Of a DNA stretch of 28,941 nt, positions 22,801 through 28,941 are shown piece by piece. How positions within the stretch are numbered: the stretch's first letter is position 1; each line of letters opens with the position of its first letter. The notes beneath the pieces are model-generated. The model was not told where the DNA came from, did no database searches, and was given only the letters and a program-made list of their open reading frames with translations. The stretch is from CAJXMH01 sp964001305 (GTDB lineage: Bacteria; Bacteroidota; Bacteroidia; Flavobacteriales_E; Vicingaceae), in NCBI GenBank assembly GCA_964001305.1, contig CAXFAI010000046.1:1-28941 (forward strand), read 5' to 3'. The position numbers were made by a program, and so were the translations under genes.

Positions 22801-23168
22801 GCTGGAGGTTTGCACAACCTCATACTTTCCATACTCATGAATAAAAGTGTGGTTTCAGCTTTCACCAATAATTCCCCATCACGTAAAATTCGGTAGTGAA
22901 AGAGCATACTGCTTTTAGGCATTACTCGAATTTCACACTCCACCTCTATTTCATCATCGTACTTGGCTGCTCGCAAATAAGTAATATTCATATCACGAAC
23001 CGGCATGGCTACCCCCATTTCTTCCATTTGTTTATAAGAGATACCAATCTTTTTCATGGCTGCTACCCTACCCAATTCTAAATACTGAGCATAGTTCCCA
23101 TAGTATACAAATCCCATTTGGTCTGTTTCTGAATACCTTACTCTAATTTTAATGCTTTCTTTTATCAT
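22764..23168 (-). CDS. Acyl-CoA thioesterase, YbgC-like hotdog fold
   Basis: The protein has 134 residues from the ATG at 23168; an in-frame GTG at 23186 would add six residues. It is a single 4HBT hotdog domain. The signature YSETDQMGFVYYGNYAQYLE carries the catalytic Asp16 and is the YbgC pattern. Family members hydrolyse short-chain or aromatic acyl-CoA thioesters. In many bacteria ybgC is next to the tol-pal genes, which is not the case here. Its 3' end overlaps the glycosyltransferase gene by 37 nt in the opposite direction, so the C-terminal residues of both are encoded by the same DNA. Confidence 0.92.
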   Translation of the reverse strand: MIKESIKIRVRYSETDQMGFVYYGNYAQYLELGRVAAMKKIGISYKQMEEMGVAMPVRDMNITYLRAAKYDDEIEVECEIRVMPKSSMLFHYRILRDGELLVKAETTLLFMSMESMRLCKPPAYLIDRMSSFFN

Positions 23169-23186
23169 GGCCTTGAAATTTTGCAC

Positions 23187-23439
23187 CTAATTATTAAAAA
23201 TAAAGTTATAAATCAATAGCATTTTAGTTTTTTATTTCACTTTTTTCTTCAAATATTTGTCTCGTGTTCATCAAGGACTAACGCTCTTTATTAAAAACTG
23301 ATAATCAATAGATTACATTTAATTCAATGATTTTTAATTTGTCATTAATTTTCTAATTATTTGTTGAATATTATTTGTTTTAAGAGTAAAAATTCATTAA
23401 GTTGAACGCGCCCCTTTTTAACCAATTTAATCGCGAAGT
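23187..23439. other. AT-rich upstream region of dnaA
   Basis: This 253-bp gap between the divergent thioesterase and dnaA genes is very AT-rich. I searched for the standard DnaA box TTATCCACA on both strands and found no exact match, so I do not call it an origin. Its likely role is as promoter region for dnaA; no exact TAnnTTTG stands out. Confidence 0.55.
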
Positions 23440-24873
23440 ATGAGTAAAGACTTTAACCAAGTTTGGGAAAATTGTTTGTCTGTAATTAAAGACAATGTAA
23501 GCCTTCAGAGTTTTAAAACATGGTTTGAGCCTATTACTCCTTTAAAGTTGTCGAATAACGTACTAACCATTCAAGTTCCAAGTCAGTTTTTTTATGAGTG
23601 GCTTGAAGAACATTACATTTCTCTATTGAGAAAAACCATTAAAAAAGAATTGGGTGTCGATGGCAAACTGGAGTATAGCATCATTATGGAAAATAGTGTT
23701 CATAATCCGAAACCTTACACCGTAAAAATTCCAACCACCAACCGTCAAGCATTAAAAAACGAACCTGTATCTGTACCTATAGATGTTAATGGAGAAAAAG
23801 GAATTAAAAATCCTTTCATTATACCTGGCTTAAAAAAGGTAAACATCGACTCTCAACTAAATCCAAATTATTCATTTGAAAACTTCATTGAGGGAGATTG
23901 TAATCGATTAGCACGTTCAGCAGGTTATGCCGTGGCTAAAAACCCCGGTGGAACTGCATTCAACCCTTTATTAATATATGGTGGAGTTGGATTGGGAAAA
24001 ACCCATTTAGTGCATGCTATAGGAATTGAAATCAAAAACAATCATCCAAACAAAACGGTACTGTATGTTTCTTCAGAAAAATTTACACAACAGTTTATTG
24101 ATGCAGTAAGAAACAATAACCAAAATGACTTCATTCATTTTTACCAAATGATTGATGTGTTAATCATTGATGATGTTCAATTTTTTAGTGGAAAAGAAAA
24201 AACACAAGATGTTTTCTTCCATATATTTAATCACCTACACCAAACTGGGAAACAAATCATTTTAACCTCAGATAAAGCTCCTGTAGAATTGCAAGGCATG
24301 GAACAGCGCTTGCTATCTAGGTTCAAGTGGGGACTGTCAGCCGATTTACAAAACCCAGGTTTAGAAACAAGAATTGCCATTTTAGAAACTAAAATGTACA
24401 ATGAAGGCCTAGAACTTCCTAAAGAAGTGGTAGAGTATTTGGCATACAGCATAACAACAAACATTCGTGAACTGGAAGGTGCCTTAATCTCACTATTAGC
24501 TCAATCTTCATTAAACAAAAAGGCTGTTACGCTTGATTTGGCAAAGCAAATGATTGACAAGTTTGTGAAGAATACCGCTCGTGAGGTTTCTATAGATTAC
24601 ATTCAAAAGGTAGTATGTGATTATTTTGACTTACCTATTGAATTGTTAAAGTCCAAAACGAGAAAAAGAGAAGTGGTTCAGGCCCGTCAAATTGCGATGT
24701 TCTTTGCAAAGAAAATGACCAAATCATCTTTGGCAAACATTGGTATGCACTGCGGTGGTAAAGACCATGCAACGGTATTACATGCTTGCAAAACGGTTAA
24801 CAACTTAATTGACACCGATAAGCGGTTTAGGGGTTACATTACTGATTTAGAAAAGAAAATAAGTATTCAATAA
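23440..24873 (+). CDS. dnaA: Chromosomal replication initiator DnaA
   Basis: The 477-residue protein has all four DnaA domains: an N-terminal interaction domain (about 1-90), a short linker, the AAA+ ATPase (about 135-345) and the C-terminal DNA-binding domain (about 365-477). The Walker A GGVGLGKT is at 181-188, and Walker B ends in Asp244-Asp245 (VLIIDDVQFF). The DnaA-box-binding signature reads GGKDHATVLHACKTV. ATP-bound DnaA opens the origin and also acts as a regulator. The gene stands alone, with no dnaN, recF or gyrB next to it, and has its own terminator. Confidence 0.98.
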   Translation: MSKDFNQVWENCLSVIKDNVSLQSFKTWFEPITPLKLSNNVLTIQVPSQFFYEWLEEHYISLLRKTIKKELGVDGKLEYSIIMENSVHNPKPYTVKIPTTNRQALKNEPVSVPIDVNGEKGIKNPFIIPGLKKVNIDSQLNPNYSFENFIEGDCNRLARSAGYAVAKNPGGTAFNPLLIYGGVGLGKTHLVHAIGIEIKNNHPNKTVLYVSSEKFTQQFIDAVRNNNQNDFIHFYQMIDVLIIDDVQFFSGKEKTQDVFFHIFNHLHQTGKQIILTSDKAPVELQGMEQRLLSRFKWGLSADLQNPGLETRIAILETKMYNEGLELPKEVVEYLAYSITTNIRELEGALISLLAQSSLNKKAVTLDLAKQMIDKFVKNTAREVSIDYIQKVVCDYFDLPIELLKSKTRKREVVQARQIAMFFAKKMTKSSLANIGMHCGGKDHATVLHACKTVNNLIDTDKRFRGYITDLEKKISIQ

Positions 24874-24877
24874 TTTA

Positions 24878-24903
24878 AAGGACGCCATGAGCGTCCTTTT
24901 TTA
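24878..24903 (+). terminator. Terminator of dnaA
   Basis: The stem AAAGGACGC/GCGTCCTTT with a 5-nt loop is followed by a run of T, 4 nt after the dnaA stop and 12 nt before the phosphatase start. Confidence 0.85.
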
Positions 24904-24915
24904 TGAAAAGAAAAT

Positions 24916-25383
24916 ATGGCTACAAAAGTTTTAATGGTTTGTTTGGGAAATATTTGCCGCTCACCCATGGCTCAAGGAATTTTAGAGCAGAAAGTGGCAG
25001 AACATGATTTAGATGTTGAAGTAGATTCAGCAGGCACTTCAGACTATCATATCGGACAAGAACCTGATCATCGAGCAATTGCAAAGTGTAAAGAATATGG
25101 CATAGACATTAGTAACTATAGAGGTCGCCAACTTGTTAAGGAAGATTTTAAAAACTTCGACCGAATTTTTGTTATGGATAGTTCTAATTACAACAATTCG
25201 GTTTCACTTACCAATGATAGCGAAGAATTATCGAAAGTTCAGATGATGCTAAATGTTAGTCAGCCAGGTTCAAATATGTCTGTTCCCGATCCTTATTTTG
25301 GCGGTGAAGAAGGCTTTGAGAATGTATACAGGCTACTAGACTCAGCTTGTGATGTTTTAATTAATGAACTAAAAGGTGAGTAA
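24916..25383 (+). CDS. Low-molecular-weight protein tyrosine phosphatase
   Basis: The 155-residue protein has the CX5R signature at the N-terminus, with nucleophile Cys9 and Arg15 in MVCLGNICRSPMA. The general acid Asp125 lies in VPDPYFGG. Length and all active-site residues fit the LMW-PTP family, which removes phosphate from tyrosines and sometimes from arginine. The target is unknown; no tyrosine kinase is nearby. Its stop overlaps the GTG start of the next gene by 8 nt, so the two are probably translationally coupled. Confidence 0.95.
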   Translation: MATKVLMVCLGNICRSPMAQGILEQKVAEHDLDVEVDSAGTSDYHIGQEPDHRAIAKCKEYGIDISNYRGRQLVKEDFKNFDRIFVMDSSNYNNSVSLTNDSEELSKVQMMLNVSQPGSNMSVPDPYFGGEEGFENVYRLLDSACDVLINELKGE

Positions 25384-26086
25384 AGCTTCTCTATTTCTAA
25401 TTCCCAATCTTTTAGGAGCTGATGGAAATGTTGATCGAAGTTTACCTGTCTTCAATCATTCCATAATCAATCAAATTTCACATTTTGCAGTAGAGCACAT
25501 TAAAGATGCTCGACGGTTCTTAGTCAAATGTGATCTTAAGCACAAAATAGACAGCAGTGAATTTGAGGAAATAAATAAGCACAGTTCAGACGAATCATAT
25601 CAACGCATTGAAAGCTGGCTGAGCCAAGGACATGATGTAGGTATTATTAGTGATGCCGGCTGCCCCGGCATTGCCGACCCAGGTTCTAGATTGGTAGAAT
25701 GGGCACATCAAAATCAAATAAAGCTTGTTCCATTGGTTGGCCCCTCCTCTATTTTTTTGGCCTTAATGGCTAGTGGCATGAATGGTCAATCATTTGTTTT
25801 TCATGGTTACCTTGAAAAAGATAATCAGCAACGAAAATCGCAATTGAAAGAAATTGAACTGAAAAGTAAAAAACAAACTCAAATTTTCATGGAAACGCCT
25901 TATCGAAATGAGGCACTGCTTAAAGAATTGATGAACATACTTAACCCCAATACAGAGCTTTGTATTGCAGCAGATGTCACTCTAAAAAGTGAAGAAATTA
26001 TTCGATTACCTATTCAACAATGGAAGAAGCGCAAAATAATTCTCAATAAAAGACCGGCAATTTTCTTAATCGGTCAATCTTCTTGA
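25376..26086 (+). CDS. SAM-dependent methyltransferase of the RsmI-like tetrapyrrole-methylase fold
   Basis: The 236-residue protein starts with GTG inside the end of the phosphatase gene. Features of the RsmI/YraL-like family are SDAGCPGIADPGSRLV (the SAM-site loop, near residue 90) and LVGPSSIFLALMASGMNGQSFVFHGYL, followed by METPYRNEALL. True RsmI 2'-O-methylates C1402 of 16S rRNA and usually begins with LYVVATPIGN. Here the N-terminus instead reads LFLIPNLLG, so this is a divergent branch whose target is uncertain. Its last 13 nt overlap the convergent kinase gene. Confidence 0.85.
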   Translation: MSKASLFLIPNLLGADGNVDRSLPVFNHSIINQISHFAVEHIKDARRFLVKCDLKHKIDSSEFEEINKHSSDESYQRIESWLSQGHDVGIISDAGCPGIADPGSRLVEWAHQNQIKLVPLVGPSSIFLALMASGMNGQSFVFHGYLEKDNQQRKSQLKEIELKSKKQTQIFMETPYRNEALLKELMNILNPNTELCIAADVTLKSEEIIRLPIQQWKKRKIILNKRPAIFLIGQSS

Positions 26087-26913
26087 TGATACAAACAAAG
26101 TCCTGAAATGGGCTTTTCTAAAATGGTCCCAATTTGAACACCAAATTGCTCGGCCACAATTCGAATGTATTCATGATAATAAAAGGCCACAGAGCCCACT
26201 AAACTCAAAGGCCATTCTTGAGCTTGTTTAAAACGCATAACTTGATTACTAAAATATGCAGTAAACTCTTCAAGGATTTGTTCACTTACAAAAGGGTGCT
26301 CCCGATGATGATAGGTAAATCGACTGAAAGAAGCCATATAGCGATTGGGAAACGGCTTTTTATAGAGGTTCACTAGAATTTCATCTACATTCGTTGCGTA
26401 TTTTCGATCAAAGGCGATTCTTAAATCTTCAGGCAAATAATCTTCTATATAGGCCTTTAACATTCTTCTTCCTAAATTCACTCCACCTCCTTCATCACCT
26501 ATGCTATAACCGCCAGAAGGAAATGAGTCTATAATTTCAACTCCATCAAATGAACAACAGTTACTACCTGTGCCTAAAATACCTGCTAAGCCTTTTTGCT
26601 TTCCACAAGCAGCTCTTGCTGAACCAAGCAAATCATGGGATACAAAAATTTTTACCCCATCAAATACCGATTCCAAAGCCTCCTTCACCAAGTCCATTCG
26701 TTCTTTGGAAGAGCAACCTGCTCCATAAAAATGGACTTCCTTTACTTCTTCTAAAGTTAAAGATTGAAATGTATCTCCTATTTCAGAAACAATAGAATCG
26801 GTTGTATGAAAATAGGGGTTAAAGCCTTTTGTTTCAAACCGTTCCAAGGTTCTATTTCCATCTATTAGAAACCAATCTGTTTTTGATGAACCACTGTCTG
26901 CTATTACTTTCAT
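26074..26913 (-). CDS. BadF/BadG-type kinase, probable N-acetylglucosamine kinase
   Basis: I start this 279-residue protein at the ATG 26913, so that the ATPase motif DSGSSKTDW lies at residues 5-13; an upstream in-frame start at 26973 would add 20 unlikely residues. The second phosphate loop GTGSNCCSFDG and the segment GDEGGGVNLGRR fit the ASKHA fold. Close Bacteroidota family members are annotated as N-acetylglucosamine kinases, which fits amino-sugar salvage. The minus strand reads TACTTTTA about 22 nt upstream, close to the -7 consensus. It ends overlapping the methyltransferase gene by 13 nt. Confidence 0.85.
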   Translation of the reverse strand: MKVIADSGSSKTDWFLIDGNRTLERFETKGFNPYFHTTDSIVSEIGDTFQSLTLEEVKEVHFYGAGCSSKERMDLVKEALESVFDGVKIFVSHDLLGSARAACGKQKGLAGILGTGSNCCSFDGVEIIDSFPSGGYSIGDEGGGVNLGRRMLKAYIEDYLPEDLRIAFDRKYATNVDEILVNLYKKPFPNRYMASFSRFTYHHREHPFVSEQILEEFTAYFSNQVMRFKQAQEWPLSLVGSVAFYYHEYIRIVAEQFGVQIGTILEKPISGLCLYHQED

Positions 26914-27038
26914 TTCCTGATTTTGACTAGCGTATAAAAGTAAAAAACTAGAGGCAGCTAAATCGTTTTTCATACGTCTTTATAGAGCGTACATCTTTCG
27001 TTAACTTTACCAAAGAGCATCTTTTAACTATAGTTTAC

Positions 27039-28941
27039 TTGAAAAAAGTTATCTATCTCATTTTTACGCTGTTTACTATTCTGGGAGTTAACGCCCATGA
27101 AGGTCACACTACGGCTTCAAACTCATTTCCTTTTGTAGAAAATAAAGGACAGTGGCCTCAGCAAGTAAACTTTAGAGCAGAAATTGACGGTGCGACCGTT
27201 TATTTTCAAAAAAATGCATTTCATTATCAATTTTTAAGAAGACCCAATTTTCACGCAAACGTTCCAGCAGAAGATGACACCTTAGAAATCGGCCATGTAT
27301 TTGAAGCTGAATTTTTAAATGCAAATGTTGAAATAGAATTTAGTAAGGAAGAGCAATCCAGTTTTTATTTCAATTACTTCTTGGGTAATGATGAATCAAA
27401 ATGGCAAAGTTTTGTGTATTCCTATAATCAAATAAAATATCACAATTTATATGATGGTATAGATTTGAGTGTATACAGCTATCAAAACACCATGAAGTAC
27501 GACTATCATATTGCAGCTGGAAAAGACCCTAATCAAATACAGATTGCCTACAAAGGAGTTGATCGACCAAAACTAACAGATGGAAATTTGATTATTAGTC
27601 ACAATTTGGGTGATTTAATAGAAGAAAAGCCATACGCCTATCAAATAGAGGATGGAAAAGAGCTTGAAGTAAAGTGCAATTATGTCATTCATGAGAACGG
27701 AACTGTTTCTTTTGAATTTCCAAATGGGTATAACAAAGCATTAGAGCTAATCATTGACCCCATTGTCTTTTCTACTTATTCCGGCTCTCGCTCCGGTAAT
27801 TTTGGTGCCACGGCCACTTATGACACTTTGGGTTTTGCTTACATGGGAGGTACTATTTTTAGTGGAAATTATAATAATGTATTAGGAGGATTTCAAACTA
27901 CTTATGGCGGCGGGGATGCAGATATTGCGATATCAAAATTTAATAGAGATGGCAGTCAATTAGTTTACAGTACTTTTTTAGGCGGTAGTGGCACTGATGT
28001 AATAACAAGTATGGTGGTAGATCATAATTTAAATTTGGTTATTCTCGGCACAACTAGTTCAAGCAACTACCCTACGACTTCAACAGCCTTCGATAGACAA
28101 AAGGATAACTCCTTAACAGTACTTTTTTCTAATGGTTATGGATGGGATTTCATTGGAGGATCAGATATAGTAATTACAAAATTCAATTTGCAAGGAAGTA
28201 GTTTACTAGGCTCAACTTATCTTGGTGGGAATGCTGCAGATGGTATCAACTACAATAGAACAACTCCAGATTCTCGTTTCTCAAATGATGATCTTGTCTA
28301 TAACTATGGCGATCATTTTAGAGGTGAAGTGGTGGTCGATAACAGCAACAATATCTATATCGGCTCTTGTACCCGATCAACAAACCTTCCAAATGCTGTA
28401 AACAACAATCAAGGTGGGCTGGAAGGTATTGTGGCCAAATTTAATCCCAACTTAAGCCAATTGAATTGGTTGCGTTACCATGGTGGCAATAATTCTGATG
28501 CAATCTACTCATTAAAGTTATTAAGCAATAATCGAATATTGGTTGGAGGAGGTACAGAAAGTGCATCAAACTTTCCTGTAGTAGTGCCGGCCTACCAAAC
28601 CACTCGCAGAGGTGGAAGAGCCGACGGCTTTTTAGCAATTATTTCAAATGATGGCTTAACCTTAAATGCGACCACATTTATAGGAACGAACTCTTATGAC
28701 CAAGTTTACTTTGTAGAAGCAGACCGTTTTGGCGGAGTATATGCGTTTGGTCAAACAAATTCTTCAAACTTTCCTCTATTAAACACTTCAATTGCAGATA
28801 ATTCTGGACAGTTTATTGTAAAACTTGATTCCAATCTAAACAACTTATTATTTTCTCACACCTTTGGAGATACTCTTGGAACTGGGGGTGTTATTAATAT
28901 GTCTCCTACTGCCTTCCTTGTTGATCGGTGCCAGAATATAT
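27039..28941 (+). CDS. Large secreted SBBP/beta-propeller-type protein, 3' end cut by the window
   Basis: The frame runs open from a TTG at 27039 to the window end, more than 630 codons. No ATG lies in frame nearby, and the TTG gives a good signal peptide (KKVIYLIFTLFTILGVNA). An N-terminal domain follows with FPFVENKGQWP, the start typical of DUF7948-type proteins. IDPIVFSTYSGS then opens a series of SBBP-like blades with repeats of the kind VYSTFLGGSGTD, STYLGGN and GTTSSSNYP. Such proteins in Bacteroidota are usually exported and end in PKD or type IX sorting domains; that part would lie beyond the window. TAACTTTA at 27002-27009 is one base off the -7 consensus. Confidence 0.85.
   Translation, partial: MKKVIYLIFTLFTILGVNAHEGHTTASNSFPFVENKGQWPQQVNFRAEIDGATVYFQKNAFHYQFLRRPNFHANVPAEDDTLEIGHVFEAEFLNANVEIEFSKEEQSSFYFNYFLGNDESKWQSFVYSYNQIKYHNLYDGIDLSVYSYQNTMKYDYHIAAGKDPNQIQIAYKGVDRPKLTDGNLIISHNLGDLIEEKPYAYQIEDGKELEVKCNYVIHENGTVSFEFPNGYNKALELIIDPIVFSTYSGSRSGNFGATATYDTLGFAYMGGTIFSGNYNNVLGGFQTTYGGGDADIAISKFNRDGSQLVYSTFLGGSGTDVITSMVVDHNLNLVILGTTSSSNYPTTSTAFDRQKDNSLTVLFSNGYGWDFIGGSDIVITKFNLQGSSLLGSTYLGGNAADGINYNRTTPDSRFSNDDLVYNYGDHFRGEVVVDNSNNIYIGSCTRSTNLPNAVNNNQGGLEGIVAKFNPNLSQLNWLRYHGGNNSDAIYSLKLLSNNRILVGGGTESASNFPVVVPAYQTTRRGGRADGFLAIISNDGLTLNATTFIGTNSYDQVYFVEADRFGGVYAFGQTNSSNFPLLNTSIADNSGQFIVKLDSNLNNLLFSHTFGDTLGTGGVINMSPTAFLVDRCQNI

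Noticed and set aside
23187..23439. Replication origin upstream of dnaA
   Set aside because: The region is AT-rich, but I found no exact DnaA box; AT-richness alone is not enough.

Overview
The window is AT-rich bacterial DNA whose gene families and signals point to the phylum Bacteroidota, most likely the order Flavobacteriales. The supporting signs are several matches to the Bacteroidota -7 promoter element TAnnTTTG, almost no Shine-Dalgarno sequences, a GWxTD-domain protein, a BadF-type N-acetylglucosamine kinase, and a large secreted SBBP-type protein of the kind often exported by the type IX system. I cannot name a genus.

Layout. Positions 1-730 hold a minus-strand tRNA locus: tRNA-Ser(GCT), a truncated tRNA-Pro relic, a small GIY-YIG nuclease gene, an intact tRNA-Pro(TGG) and a terminator, followed by a duplicated hairpin block. 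Positions 844-5033 encode a peptide-type ABC importer (lipoprotein plus two permeases, no ATPase here). A 7TM-HD cyclic-di-AMP phosphodiesterase converges on it (5038-7110). Positions 7243-9881 carry thiolase, an NlpC/P60 peptidase and a lipoprotein cyclophilin. Positions 9927-12234 carry a helical protein of unknown function, a VTT-domain membrane protein, a Lon-N-domain protein and a CoA-binding protein. Positions 12300-14793 form a compact run of purT, an SRPBCC protein and an AraC/GyrI-like regulator. Positions 14794-17876 are an AraC regulator divergent from an AldB/ExaC-like aldehyde dehydrogenase and a DUF779 protein, which look like one aldehyde-response module. Positions 17899-20230 are accessory: a REP-associated transposase, a secreted thioredoxin-like/TPR protein, a duplicated intergenic repeat and tRNA-Ser(TGA). 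Positions 20308-28941 hold GWxTD protein, a family 2 glycosyltransferase, a thioesterase, dnaA, a low-molecular-weight phosphatase, an RsmI-like methyltransferase, the BadF kinase and the start of a large secreted protein cut off by the window end.

Most of the window is ordinary chromosomal housekeeping sequence. The most unusual locus is at 229-606. There a GIY-YIG gene lies between a 5' portion of tRNA-Pro (nt 1-54) and a complete tRNA-Pro, with an offset of 302 bp, and the nuclease stop codon lies inside the mature tRNA. This looks like a minimal nuclease cassette that split a tRNA gene and restored it with its own 5' segment. Second in interest is a transposase gene carrying a perfect 31-bp REP-like palindrome within its own reading frame. 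Other points of note are a 161-bp-period intergenic repeat with terminator hairpins, a pair of 13-bp direct repeats upstream of the aldehyde dehydrogenase, and three genes whose -7 element lies only 4-5 nt from the start codon.
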